Source: Arthrobacter sp. efr-133-TYG-118 (GTDB lineage: Bacteria > Actinomycetota > Actinomycetes > Actinomycetales > Micrococcaceae). From it: DNA of 64,000 nucleotides. Shown in pieces: positions 14,580 to 23,788 of this stretch. Position numbers and translations under genes: made by a program. The notes beneath the pieces were generated by a model. It had not been told where the DNA came from. It made no database searches and saw nothing but the letters and a program-made list of their open reading frames with translations. Every line of letters starts with the position of its first letter. Position 1 is the first letter of the stretch. The DNA is taken from positions 84,289 through 148,288 of the forward strand of contig NZ_JARVRH010000027.1 of NCBI RefSeq assembly GCF_030209755.1. Reading direction: 5' to 3'.

Positions 14580-14589
14580 GGTCCGCGCG

Positions 14590-14760
14590 GTGACCGCCCG
14601 GGATTCGCGGATCTTCTGCCGCTGCGGACTCATGTGGAACAACGTCGGCGTCTGCCCGCACTGCGACACCATCTGCCCGACACGTGGTTGTGCGCGGTGC
14701 CTGCAGTACTTCAAGCAGACCGACCTTGACGCCCACCGCGGGCGCATCAACGGCACCTGA
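14590..14760 (+). CDS. Small zinc-ribbon protein, 56 aa
   Basis: GTG 14,590 with GAGGT 7 to 8 bases upstream. The protein is Cys-rich: CRC at 10-12, CPHC at 22-25, CPTRGCARC at 29-37. This is enough for one or two zinc sites. Its stop overlaps the ATG of the next mini-gene (TGATG). Not in any named family I recognise. Confidence 0.6.
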   Translation: MTARDSRIFCRCGLMWNNVGVCPHCDTICPTRGCARCLQYFKQTDLDAHRGRINGT

Positions 14761-14840
14761 TGCGGCGGCCCTTGTTCTTCTACCGTCCGCGACGCTGGTT
14801 GCGGACGTGGGGCACTAAAGCTTCCTTGAAGCAGCATTAG
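14760..14840 (+). CDS. Tiny basic peptide, 26 aa
   Basis: ATG 14,760 is coupled to the preceding TGA (TGATG). The peptide is basic and aromatic (MRRPLFFYRPRRWLRTW at the start). Support is limited to the coupled start. The following 104 bases to 14,944 hold a CCCCG/CGGGG hairpin and no convincing gene. Confidence 0.3.
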   Translation: MRRPLFFYRPRRWLRTWGTKASLKQH

Positions 14841-14944
14841 ACCCCCGCGCCAATCCGGGGCAAGAGATTGGCAACGCCGGACGGCCGCACGGTGCACCAC
14901 GCGGCCGCCTGGCACAACCACAACTGAATATCTGAGGGGCCGTC

Positions 14945-15253
14945 ATGACTCACGCTAAGTTCTGGTGCCCCGGATGCGACGACCTTCACATGGTCAGTGA
15001 TCCGCCATGGCAGGTAGCCGGTCAGGGAGAATCGCTCACCATCTCGCCCTCGGTACTCGTCTACGGGCACAAGAAGTTCATCAACGAGGACTTGGAGTGG
15101 GACGCGCTTCTAGCGCCCGAGAACATCACCATGTCTCCGCGCTGCCACTCGTTCGTCCGTAACGGGCACATCGAGTTCCTGTCCGACTGTACCCATGAAC
15201 TTGCGGGCCAGACTGTCGCGCTCCCGGAGCTTCCCGAATGGCTGCGTTCATGA
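14945..15253 (+). CDS. DUF6527-like protein, 102 aa
   Basis: The protein has CPGC at 8-11 and the C-terminal signature CHSFVRNGHIEFLSDCTHEL followed by LPELP, which I associate with the DUF6527 family of small zinc-binding phage proteins. The two Cys pairs and His residues could form one metal site. The function is unknown. The gene often lies next to papain-like proteins, as here; the neighbour overlaps its end by 16 bases. Confidence 0.6.
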   Translation: MTHAKFWCPGCDDLHMVSDPPWQVAGQGESLTISPSVLVYGHKKFINEDLEWDALLAPENITMSPRCHSFVRNGHIEFLSDCTHELAGQTVALPELPEWLRS

Positions 15254-15750
15254 GCGGCCTCACTGGTCAGATCGGTCTCATCCCGCACCCGGGCAGTTGG
15301 ATCGCGAAAGCGATCTGCTGGTTCACGAAGTCTGACGTGTTCCATGTTGTCATCGCCCTCGACGACAAGACCTGCATCGGTGCGCAACCCAACGGCGTGA
15401 CCATCACCCCCATGTCTGCGTGGCCGACAGCGATCTGGTCGCGGTTCCCCCTCACCGAAGCCCAAGCCAAGGGCTGCGCGGACTGGGCACGGGCCCGTGA
15501 ACACCGTCCCTACAACTTCGTGGCCGACGCCATCATCGGGATTGAGTGCCGCACCGGTGTCAGGTTCCCCCGCTGGATCACCCGGCACTTCTCATCCGAC
15601 GCCACCTACGAGTGCGCGGAGTTGGCCGACGCCGCCCTCACCCTCGGCGCCGGCATCCAAGTGTTCACCGACGGCCGCGACTTCGGCCTCGTCTACCCCG
15701 GCTCATTCCAGCAACTCTTCAAGGACCGTGGCTGGTGGCCGCCCCAGTAG
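15238..15750 (+). CDS. Permuted papain-like amidase (YiiX/NlpC type)
   Basis: A 170-aa protein. The conserved pattern of circularly permuted NlpC/P60 enzymes is present: FHVVIAL with the catalytic His, RPYNFVAD, and YECAELADAAL with the likely catalytic Cys. It would cleave amide or thioester bonds, possibly in cell-wall peptides, DUF6527 partners or capsid components. ATG 15,238 has GGAG at the right distance; ATG 15,250 overlaps the previous stop and is an alternative. Confidence 0.6.
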   Translation: MAAFMSGLTGQIGLIPHPGSWIAKAICWFTKSDVFHVVIALDDKTCIGAQPNGVTITPMSAWPTAIWSRFPLTEAQAKGCADWARAREHRPYNFVADAIIGIECRTGVRFPRWITRHFSSDATYECAELADAALTLGAGIQVFTDGRDFGLVYPGSFQQLFKDRGWWPPQ

Positions 15751-15908
15751 CCCTCACCGTGGACTGCCCGGTGTGTGGCGGCCTGATCGGCTGGAACCGC
15801 AAGATCATCCCCGGGCCCGTCAGTGAAGGGACGGCACTGTTCACCCTGTCCGTCACCCTTGACGACCTGTCCGCCCGGCGGCACCGCCGCTGCGGCATCA
15901 CCCCATAA
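15735..15908 (+). CDS. Small zinc-finger protein, 57 aa
   Basis: GTG 15,735 with AAGGA about 10 bases upstream, overlapping the previous gene by 16 bases. It has CPVCGG near the N-terminus and RRHRRCG near the C-terminus. It lies directly before the terminase gene. Not recognised. Confidence 0.5.
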   Translation: MAAPVALTVDCPVCGGLIGWNRKIIPGPVSEGTALFTLSVTLDDLSARRHRRCGITP

Positions 15909-15922
15909 AAGGAGTCCCGGCC

Positions 15923-17428
15923 ATGGGCATCGACTGGGCAGAACTCGCGGCCCGGACATTCGAAGCCCCGCCCGAACCCGAACCCACCGTCTGGGAAACC
16001 CCCGGCCAGTTGGCCGTCGCGCTGAACCCGGCGATCAAACAGACCGCTGCCCTTGACCTGATCGACAAAGAACTGATCCGGGCCTTCAACACCCCCGACT
16101 CGCGCCTGATCGTGTCCATGCCCCCGCAGGAGGGCAAGAGCCTGCGGTGTGGCATCACGTTCCCGCTGTGGGTCCTCACGCAGGACCCGTCCAAGCGCAT
16201 CGCCATGACCTCGTTCTCGGACCGGCTCGCGCGCCGTAACAGCCGCGAAGTCATGAACGCGATCAAGTCCGACGGGGACCTACTCGGCCTGGCGATTTCC
16301 AAGGACGTGGCCAGCCAGTCCGAATGGCAGCTCGCCGGTGACCGTGGAGGGATTTACGCTGCGTCCGTGGGCGGCCCGCTGACCGGTCAAAAAGCCGACT
16401 TGGTCATCATCGACGACCCCCACAAGGGTGCCAAAGAAGCCGACTCCGAGCTGCAACGCGATGACGTGTACGACTGGTGGACTTCCACCGTCCGCACCCG
16501 CCTCTCCCCCGGCGCGCCGGTCATCCTGATCCTGACCCGCTGGCACGAGGACGACCTGGCCGGGCGGTTCATCAACGCCGAAGACGGGCACATGTGGCGG
16601 GTCATCAACATCCCCGCCGTCGCAGATTACGACCCGGACAAGGGCGAGACTGACCCGCTCGGGCGTAAACCCGGCGAAGGGCTCGTGTCCGCGCAGGGCC
16701 ATCGTGACTGGGCCGCAACAAAAATCGCCGTCGGCGCCCGCACGTGGAACGCCCTCTACCAAGGCCGCCCCGCACCCTCCGAAGGCGGCCTGTTCAAGCG
16801 TGCCGACTGGCAACGCTACAACCAGCCGCTCTGGGTTGAAGAGGCCGGCATACGGCGCACCACCGGCAGCAACGACGTGATCATCCTCTCGTGGGACATG
16901 ACGTTCAAGAACACGCAGAACGCCGACTACGTGGTCGGTCAGGTCTGGTTGCACAGGGGCGCGAACGTGTACCTGCTCGATCAGGTCCGTAAACGCATGA
17001 CCTTCACCGAGACCCTTGCCGCGTTCAAAGCGCAGGTCGCCAGGTGGCCGCAAGCCGCCGCGAAACTCGTCGAGGACAAAGCAAACGGCACCGCCGTGCT
17101 GGACATGTTGAAGAAGGAAATCCCGGGCCTGATCGCGATCACCCCGCACGAGTCCAAAGAAGCCCGCGCCGCGGCCGTGTCCCCGTTCGTGGAAGCCCAC
17201 AACGTGTACCTGCCCACGGCAGAGCTCGCCGCATGGTCTGAGGATCTGATCGACGAAGCCGCGTCGTTCCCGAACGGCGCGCATGACGACCAGATCGACG
17301 GACTGTCCCAAGCCCTGCAGCGCCTGCTCGTGAAGTCAGGGCAGGGTTCCGCGTTCCTGGCAGCCATGAAAAAGCAGGCAGCCGCCCTCGCTAACCAAAC
17401 AAACCGAATACCCCCGACCGGAAGGTGA
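15923..17428 (+). CDS. terL: Terminase large subunit
   Basis: A 501-aa protein with both terminase activities. The ATPase has a Walker A variant MPPQEGKS at 66-73 and Walker B LVIIDDP near 156-162. The RNase H-like nuclease starts at LSWDMTF near residue 320 and ends with HDDQIDGLSQAL near 454-465. It drives DNA into the procapsid and cuts the concatemer. AAAGGAG precedes ATG 15,923. The portal gene starts three bases after its stop, as usual for the packaging pair. Confidence 0.93.
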   Translation: MGIDWAELAARTFEAPPEPEPTVWETPGQLAVALNPAIKQTAALDLIDKELIRAFNTPDSRLIVSMPPQEGKSLRCGITFPLWVLTQDPSKRIAMTSFSDRLARRNSREVMNAIKSDGDLLGLAISKDVASQSEWQLAGDRGGIYAASVGGPLTGQKADLVIIDDPHKGAKEADSELQRDDVYDWWTSTVRTRLSPGAPVILILTRWHEDDLAGRFINAEDGHMWRVINIPAVADYDPDKGETDPLGRKPGEGLVSAQGHRDWAATKIAVGARTWNALYQGRPAPSEGGLFKRADWQRYNQPLWVEEAGIRRTTGSNDVIILSWDMTFKNTQNADYVVGQVWLHRGANVYLLDQVRKRMTFTETLAAFKAQVARWPQAAAKLVEDKANGTAVLDMLKKEIPGLIAITPHESKEARAAAVSPFVEAHNVYLPTAELAAWSEDLIDEAASFPNGAHDDQIDGLSQALQRLLVKSGQGSAFLAAMKKQAAALANQTNRIPPTGR

Positions 17429-17431
17429 CCC

Positions 17432-20362
17432 GTGGGCCTGCTTGACGTCTTCCGTGGAGGCAACCGTACCCCCATCGCTATCGCAACCGCACAGCACGCC
17501 CAAGGCATGGGCACTGACGGCTGGCTCGGCCCCGGCACGCCCTTGGCGCCTCTCGCAGGGTACTCGGGCACGCCGCGGGCCATGGATTACCCGGCGTCCA
17601 TCAACACGTCCACCCGGTCGCGGCAGGCGTGGGATGGGCGTACCAGTTACGAGACGCTCCGTGCGATGCTCCGCGCCTCTGACACCGCGCAAACGTGCAT
17701 GAACCACAAGATCGACGAAATCCGGTCCATGGAGCCCCTGTTCACACCGATCGACGGCGCGCAAGGTGACACGAAACTCGCTGTGGCTGCCGCCCGCGCC
17801 GCACTGGCCTACCCGGACCGGGAGCACTCCTATGACGAGTGGCTGTCTCTGTGGCTGATCAACATGCTCACGTTCGACTCCGGGCCGCTCAAGAAGCGCC
17901 GGAACCGGGCCGGGGAATACATCGGCTTGGACATCATCGACGGCTCAACGATCTACCCTTACATCGATGAACACGGGCGCCGGCCCAAGGCCCCCGCCCC
18001 GGCGTACTACCAGATCATCAAGGGCCAGATATTCCAGGAGTTCACCGCCGAGGACATCGTGTACCCGCGGTTCCGGCCGCAAACGGACTCCCCGTTCGGG
18101 ATGGCCCCGCTGGAGACCGTGCTGCTTGCCATCAACACGTCCATGCGAATGCAGTGGCATTTCCTGCAGATGTTCACGGACGGGAACATCCCGGGCGGCT
18201 TCATGGAAGCCCCGCCGGACGTGTCCTCGCCGGAACAGATCATTGAGTTCCAGGAACTCTGGAACTCGCTGTACAACGGTGACCAGGAGCAGAAGCACAA
18301 GATCGTTTTCGTGCCGTCCGGTTCGAAGTTCACCCAGACCGCCCCGGCGTCGTTCGACAAGGAATTTCCGAAGTTCCTGGATCTGAAAATCTGCGCCGCG
18401 TTTGGTGTGGTCCCGCAGGATATCGGGATCACGGATGACGTGAACCGTGCCACGGGCGAAACCCAGACTGACACGCAGTTCCGGGTCAACACGCTCCCGT
18501 GGGTCCGGTTTGTGGAGGCGCACCTGAACAGGTATGTCCAGAAAGACCTTGGCCTGCCTGTCGAGGTGAAGCTGAACACGGGCCGCGATAAGGAAGACAG
18601 GTTGCAGGAAGCGCAACTGTGGAAGATCGCGGTCGAGTCCGGCTTCGCGTCCATGGACGAGGCCCGTGAGGAACTGTTCGGCTTCCCGGCTGACCCGTTG
18701 CGTCCGGTGCCTCGCGGCATTGTGACCCCGCGTCTTGGGTTTGTGCCGTTGCAGTCGATCCTGGCTATCTCGGGCACGGTGGATCCGGAAACGAAGGCCC
18801 CTTCCGACGACGTACCTCTGAACGAGGAGACGTTCGGTGGAACGCCGGGTTTGATGCCGGACAAGTTGCCGGGCATTGACGAGTTCAAGCGTGCCCCGAT
18901 CAACCCTGACGAACCGTCCTTCCCGGAACTTGAACACAACCACCCCGAAACGGGGACTGTCGTCAAGCCCGCACCGGCTGTGGCAAAAAGCGCTGGCGTG
19001 AGTGTTGCCGGCGCTGCCGTCAAGGCCCGGGACACCGGCCGTGTCCTGATGATCCAGCGCTACCTCGACCCCGAGGACACGGCTGCTGGACGCTGGGAGT
19101 TCCCGGGCGGGCACCTTGACCCGGATGAGGACGCACAAACCGCAGCCATCCGTGAGTGGGAGGAAGAAACCGGGCTTGATTTCCCGGCGGACGCCACCCT
19201 CGCGGGGCAGTGGACCTCGCCGGACGGCAACTATGCCGGTCACGTGTTCAAGATCGACACCGAGGCCTCCATCCCGATCAACACCGGCAATGGTGAAGAC
19301 AACGAGACGCTGGCGTGGTTCGACCCGGCACACCTCGACGGGTTCCCCGCACTCCGCGAGGAGTTGGCGGCCGACCTGCCGCGGGAGGAACTCGCTAAGG
19401 CTCAGGCCAAGGAGATGGCCCGGTTCAACGCGTTCCGTAAGACGCGGGCGAAGGTTGGGAAGTGGCGCGATTTTGCGTTCACGACCGTGCACGAGTCTGT
19501 CGCGGACCAGTTGAACGCCCAGGCCCGCAACGAGTTGGCGAAATCCGGCTCTGACACGGTGGCGGGTGCTGATGCTGGCCCAAAAGCACCGGCCGCTGGT
19601 ACGCCTAGCCAATCGTGGCGGGACTTGCCGGCGGTCGCCGCACCGCAGCACGCGGTTGACCTGCAACTGACGGACCATTGGACCCCGAAGGTCCGGGACG
19701 CCATCATGCAGCTCTGGTCAGAGCAGGACTTGACAGCGGCCACGTCCGCGGCTGACGGCCTCGGAGACGTGGCGCTGACCGTGTACCGCAAGGCGGCCCG
19801 TCAAGTCCTCACGGACCGTATGACGGCCGCAGCGTTGGACGAAATCGTGCGTGACGCATGGGCTGACGCGTACAACGTCGGGACCATGGCCGCCACGGTG
19901 CAGATGGGGACTATCCCCACCGGTTGGGATGCGTGGAAGCCGGGCATGACCGACGCGAATAGCATCACCGCGTCCGGTTGGAAAGAAGCCCTCGACGCGT
20001 CCGGGCACACCATCCAAGGCATCACGGACACGACCATGAACCGTCTCGCGAACCGCATCGCGGACGGCGTCAATGCAGGTGACCCGGCCGATGTCATCGG
20101 CAAAGCACTCGCGGAAGTCCTTGGCGACGAGGGGCGTGCGCAACTGATCGCGCACACCGAGACCGCCCGGATGCTCACGAACGCCGCCATGGCCCAATAC
20201 CAGGCGCTTGGCGTCACCGAGTGGACGTGGGTGACCTCGGCCGGGGCATGCCCGTCCGTGTGTGCACCCAACGACGGCAAGCACTTCCCCGTAGGCGAAT
20301 CCCTCATCCCCGCACACCCCTACTGCCGGTGCGCAGCCTCACCCTACATCGAAGGACACTAA
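17432..20362 (+). CDS. Portal-Nudix-MuF triple fusion
   Basis: A 976-aa protein, about twice the usual portal length. Residues 1 to about 470 are a SPP1/HK97-like portal (for example FRPQTDSPFG, then AAFGVVPQDIG). Residues about 530-650 are a Nudix hydrolase with a complete Nudix box (GGHLDPDEDAQ, then REWEEETGL; about 558-582). Residues about 690-976 are a MuF / SPP1 gp7-type minor head protein ending in HTETARML, CPSVC and HPYCRC. It starts with GTG 17,432 after AGGTGACC. No stop or frameshift interrupts the three parts. Confidence 0.9.
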   Translation: MGLLDVFRGGNRTPIAIATAQHAQGMGTDGWLGPGTPLAPLAGYSGTPRAMDYPASINTSTRSRQAWDGRTSYETLRAMLRASDTAQTCMNHKIDEIRSMEPLFTPIDGAQGDTKLAVAAARAALAYPDREHSYDEWLSLWLINMLTFDSGPLKKRRNRAGEYIGLDIIDGSTIYPYIDEHGRRPKAPAPAYYQIIKGQIFQEFTAEDIVYPRFRPQTDSPFGMAPLETVLLAINTSMRMQWHFLQMFTDGNIPGGFMEAPPDVSSPEQIIEFQELWNSLYNGDQEQKHKIVFVPSGSKFTQTAPASFDKEFPKFLDLKICAAFGVVPQDIGITDDVNRATGETQTDTQFRVNTLPWVRFVEAHLNRYVQKDLGLPVEVKLNTGRDKEDRLQEAQLWKIAVESGFASMDEAREELFGFPADPLRPVPRGIVTPRLGFVPLQSILAISGTVDPETKAPSDDVPLNEETFGGTPGLMPDKLPGIDEFKRAPINPDEPSFPELEHNHPETGTVVKPAPAVAKSAGVSVAGAAVKARDTGRVLMIQRYLDPEDTAAGRWEFPGGHLDPDEDAQTAAIREWEEETGLDFPADATLAGQWTSPDGNYAGHVFKIDTEASIPINTGNGEDNETLAWFDPAHLDGFPALREELAADLPREELAKAQAKEMARFNAFRKTRAKVGKWRDFAFTTVHESVADQLNAQARNELAKSGSDTVAGADAGPKAPAAGTPSQSWRDLPAVAAPQHAVDLQLTDHWTPKVRDAIMQLWSEQDLTAATSAADGLGDVALTVYRKAARQVLTDRMTAAALDEIVRDAWADAYNVGTMAATVQMGTIPTGWDAWKPGMTDANSITASGWKEALDASGHTIQGITDTTMNRLANRIADGVNAGDPADVIGKALAEVLGDEGRAQLIAHTETARMLTNAAMAQYQALGVTEWTWVTSAGACPSVCAPNDGKHFPVGESLIPAHPYCRCAASPYIEGH

Positions 20363-20365
20363 CCC

Positions 20366-20755
20366 ATGAGCGACGTACCTGACCGGCTAGTCGTCGGACT
20401 CGCTTACCAGGCAGGCCCCGACCCCCGTATCGCGAAAGGCGCGGACGGGGGCCGGGACTTCTTCACCGCCCGCGAACTGGAACTCGCCTCACGCACGTAC
20501 CTCCGCAAGGGCACAGGCCTCATTACCGGCCTGTTCCATGAGGACGGCACCGAAGGGCACGCGCAGGTAGTTGCCTCGTACATCTACCGAAACCCCGAGC
20601 CGTGGCTCATCGACGGCGTGGTGGTCGCCAAGCAAGGCGACTGGGTCCTTGAGGCGATCCTCGACGAGCCCGCATGGCAGATGGTCCAGAAGGGCCAAAT
20701 CACCGGTTGGAGCCCGCAGGGTTCGGCCATTCGACGCAGCAGGAGCACCCCATGA
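20366..20755 (+). CDS. XkdF-like head maturation protease
   Basis: A 129-aa protein matching the XkdF (Peptidase_S78_2) family: GLFHEDGTEGHAQVVASYI, then WLIDGVVV, GDWVLEAIL and GWSPQGSA. The His and Ser in these blocks are the probable catalytic residues. It would process scaffold or capsid during head maturation. It starts three bases after the portal fusion and its stop overlaps the scaffold candidate, so order and spacing fit. Confidence 0.72.
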   Translation: MSDVPDRLVVGLAYQAGPDPRIAKGADGGRDFFTARELELASRTYLRKGTGLITGLFHEDGTEGHAQVVASYIYRNPEPWLIDGVVVAKQGDWVLEAILDEPAWQMVQKGQITGWSPQGSAIRRSRSTP

Positions 20756-22161
20756 CCACGATCCCCGATGACATGTCAGAGCTTGTCAACGCCGACATCC
20801 CCCGCGTGGACCTCGTCGGCAAGGCAGCGAACGGCACCAAGTTTTTCCTCATGAAGGGCGCCGAAGAGGCCCCCAACATGTTCTCCCCTGACACCGTCCG
20901 TGAGCTCCTCAAGGAAGCCGACACTGACGTGACTCAGCCTCTCGCCGCCCCTGAGGGGGACGCGCTTGCCGCGACGGTGCCCGGCTCACCCGAGTGGGAA
21001 TCCGTGGACGCGGCGACCGCTCAGAAGTGGATCGGGATCCTGGCACGCGCCAAAAACGCCGTGGAAATCCTCGCCGTACGCGAGTCCGTGGAAGGCGACA
21101 CCGGAGACGGTGACGACTTCGAGAACGCATGGGATTTGCAAGGCGCATGCATGGCCATTGACTCGGCCATCAGCATCCTCGCCGGATACGCCGCCGGGGA
21201 AGCCGCTGAAGTCATGCTGGCCGAGGACGCCGCTGAAATCACCAAGGCTGTGGCGTCCATCAGCACCGGCGACCTCGAAACCGTCGAGGCAATCGCCTCG
21301 ATCACCAAAGCGGGCCGGGCACTGTCCGCCGCCAACGAAGCTGCCTTGCGTGGCGCGGCCGAAGCCATCCAGAAAGTCCTCGCATCACTCCCCTCCGCGC
21401 CCGACGAGGCGCCCCTGATCCTGAAGGAGGCCGCCGTGGCCGAAACCCCCCTTGACCGCAACGCCAGCATCGAAGCCCAGATGGGCTTCACCGCGCCCGC
21501 CGAGGTCACCAAGACCGAAGACCCCGCCGCGGAAGCGCCGGCCGCGCCTGTCGCCAAGGCCGACAACCTGCTCGCCGTCTACGACAACAAGGGCAACCTT
21601 ATCGGCGTCGTGGATCCCGGGGCGCTGACCATCGTGGATGGCGGCGAAGCGGTCGAAGACGAACCAGCCGCCGAGCCCGACGCCGCAGTAACCGACGAGG
21701 CATCCCCTGTCGCGGCGGAAGCTGACCCGTCCGCCGACGAAACCGTCATCCCCGGAACGAACACCATCCAGTCGCCCGTCGAGGACGACCCCGAACACGT
21801 CACGAAGGCAGCACCCGACTTTGCCGCCCTGATCAAAGAAGCCCTCGAACCACTCGCGAAGCAGCTCGCCACCACGGCCGATCTGGTGGGAACGGTTCAG
21901 GTCTTGAAGGACCAGATCGAAGCATACGGGCGTGAACCTGACGACCGGAAGTCACCGTACCTCAACGGTGCCACCGGAACAGCCGGAATCGCCAAACGGG
22001 ACGGAACCGAAACCGACCCGCACACCGAACTCCGCAAGGCAGCAGAAGCGGCCACCACGCAGGACGAACGAATCGTCGCGCAGAAGTCCCTGGCCATGGC
22101 GGCCCTCAAGGACGCCATCAACCCGGACAGGCGCTACGCCGACACCCTCAACCGCTTCTAA
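20752..22161 (+). CDS. Scaffold-like head protein, 469 aa
   Basis: An acidic, Ala/Glu/Asp-rich protein with no recognised enzyme motif. Long helical segments (about 130-220 and 360-400) and a disordered Ala/Pro/Glu region (about 270-350) are typical of capsid scaffolds. The position between the protease and the major capsid gene supports that role. I chose ATG 20,752 because it overlaps the protease stop (ATGA). Confidence 0.55.
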   Translation: MTTIPDDMSELVNADIPRVDLVGKAANGTKFFLMKGAEEAPNMFSPDTVRELLKEADTDVTQPLAAPEGDALAATVPGSPEWESVDAATAQKWIGILARAKNAVEILAVRESVEGDTGDGDDFENAWDLQGACMAIDSAISILAGYAAGEAAEVMLAEDAAEITKAVASISTGDLETVEAIASITKAGRALSAANEAALRGAAEAIQKVLASLPSAPDEAPLILKEAAVAETPLDRNASIEAQMGFTAPAEVTKTEDPAAEAPAAPVAKADNLLAVYDNKGNLIGVVDPGALTIVDGGEAVEDEPAAEPDAAVTDEASPVAAEADPSADETVIPGTNTIQSPVEDDPEHVTKAAPDFAALIKEALEPLAKQLATTADLVGTVQVLKDQIEAYGREPDDRKSPYLNGATGTAGIAKRDGTETDPHTELRKAAEAATTQDERIVAQKSLAMAALKDAINPDRRYADTLNRF

Positions 22162-22252
22162 CACCTAACCAACCAAAACCCCCTTTTCACGCCCAGCCAG
22201 CCCGCATGAATGAACGCGGGCTACTGCCGCACACCCAAGAACAGGAACCTTC

Positions 22253-23707
22253 GTGGACCTCAACGGCATCTCCAGCGAAACGCTGGATGCAATCAAGAAA
22301 TCTGCCACCACCGGCATCACCAACGCCACGGGCATGCAGGGCTATGACCTCTCCGGTGTCATCTCCCTCGTCCCGGCGCCGTCCAGCTTCTACAACTCCC
22401 TCGCGCACTCCACCCCGGAGCAGGGCGCGGACTACGCCACCTGGCGTGTGCTGATGAACATCAACAACCAGCAGGCCAACCCGGCGACCCAGTTCGACGC
22501 ACCGGCCCCGCTGCACAAGAACAACCTGATCACCGTGTCGGCTGCGTACGCGAAGCTCGGCTACGGCTACACCGTGACCAAGGACGCCATCGCGAAGGCC
22601 CGCGGTTTCGCGGACGCCAAGGCCATCGAAGTGTACGGTTCCATGAACCTGTACAAGGTCGGCGCGGACAAGATGTCCCTGTACGGCTCCAACATCCAGC
22701 TTGGCACCCCGGGCACACCGGTTGTTGTCCAGTCCGACACTGGCGGCACCATCGCCGCGTCCACGGCCGTCCCGGTGAAGGTCGCTGCACGTACGGGCAC
22801 CAACTACTCGTACGGCGGATCCACGGCCGCATCCGCTCAGGGCTCCGTGACCACGTCCTCGAACGCCGCAGCCACCCACTCCGCGGTCGCCACCGTCGCG
22901 GCCGTGCGTGGCGCTGTTGCTTACGACTGGTTCGTGAACGGCTTCTACTACACCACGACCGTAGTCAACAAGGTCACCATCACGGCTATCCCGACCTCGA
23001 ACAACGCCGTCCCGGCGAACCTGCCCGGCCTGTTCGCCACCGCCCCCGCAACGGTCCCGTCCTCGGACTCTTCGGCGAACCCGTACGAGTTCAACGGCCT
23101 GCTCACCACCCTCTCCGGTGACTACGCAACCGGTGGAGCGTCCGGCCTCGTGCAGGCAGGTTCCGGCCTCGCATCCGGCGCTTCCTTCACTTCCCTGGAC
23201 GGCGCAACGTTCACCGGTTCCGGTCAGACCGTGAACGAACTGGACGCCCTCAACACGGCGTTCTTCAACCAGACGTTCATGTCGCCGACCGCGTACATGT
23301 GCTCCAGCGTGGACGCCTCCAAGCTGTCCGCGCTGATCCTCGGATCTTCCAACGGCGGCACCACGTACTTCACCCCCGGCAACGACGGGCGTACGGACAT
23401 CACCGCCGGCGGTTTCGTGGGGCACTACATCAACAAGGCCACGGCCACGCCGGTGAAGATCGAAGTTCACCCGAACATGGTTCCGGGCACCCTGATCGCC
23501 CGCACCGACCACGTCAACTTCCCGAACTCGAACATCTCCAACGTGTTCGAACTTCGCGACCTTGAAGGCGTGCAGGACTTCGAGTACGGCGTGTCCCGCG
23601 GTACCGGCCCCGGCGGCGGTCCCCGGTTCGACGGCGAAGTTTACTCCAGCTCCACGCTGGTGAACCGCGCCCCGATCGCGCAGGCCGTCCTGTCCAACAT
23701 CGGCTAA
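22253..23707 (+). CDS. Major capsid protein
   Basis: A 484-aa protein, longer than a minimal HK97 fold. Residues about 170-330 are Ala/Ser/Thr/Gly-rich with beta pattern (AAASAQ.., VTTSSNAAAT), which looks like an inserted surface domain. The flanking parts have the capsid-type segments FYNSLAHSTPE and NVFELRDLEG. Position after the scaffold and before the connectors, and strong hairpin downstream, support the call. It starts with GTG 22,253 after AGGAACC. Confidence 0.8.
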   Translation: MDLNGISSETLDAIKKSATTGITNATGMQGYDLSGVISLVPAPSSFYNSLAHSTPEQGADYATWRVLMNINNQQANPATQFDAPAPLHKNNLITVSAAYAKLGYGYTVTKDAIAKARGFADAKAIEVYGSMNLYKVGADKMSLYGSNIQLGTPGTPVVVQSDTGGTIAASTAVPVKVAARTGTNYSYGGSTAASAQGSVTTSSNAAATHSAVATVAAVRGAVAYDWFVNGFYYTTTVVNKVTITAIPTSNNAVPANLPGLFATAPATVPSSDSSANPYEFNGLLTTLSGDYATGGASGLVQAGSGLASGASFTSLDGATFTGSGQTVNELDALNTAFFNQTFMSPTAYMCSSVDASKLSALILGSSNGGTTYFTPGNDGRTDITAGGFVGHYINKATATPVKIEVHPNMVPGTLIARTDHVNFPNSNISNVFELRDLEGVQDFEYGVSRGTGPGGGPRFDGEVYSSSTLVNRAPIAQAVLSNIG

Positions 23708-23722
23708 CCAGCCCCACCCGGC

Positions 23723-23753
23723 GCCCCCAGCGACCCTCACGGCCGCTGGGGGC
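23723..23753 (+). terminator. Hairpin after the capsid gene
   Basis: GCCCCCAGCG (23,723-23,732) pairs with CGCTGGGGGC (23,744-23,753). There is no T-run, so it may stabilise the capsid mRNA or cause partial termination rather than stop transcription fully. Confidence 0.5.
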
Positions 23754-23788
23754 ACCACCCCAACACTTTCCTTTAGCTAGGAGCCTCC

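Noticed and set aside
14760..14931. Stop-codon read-through joining the 26-aa peptide to a downstream frame
   Set aside because: The frame stays open after TAG 14838 to 14929, but there is no known read-through context and the extension has no recognisable sequence.
17945..19678. A 577-codon minus-strand frame opposite the portal fusion
   Set aside because: It is the codon-position shadow of the portal-Nudix-MuF gene; domains are clear on the plus strand and absent here.
22187..23758. A 523-codon minus-strand frame opposite the capsid gene
   Set aside because: Gly/Arg/Val-rich shadow without a ribosome binding site or known domain; the capsid gene explains the region.
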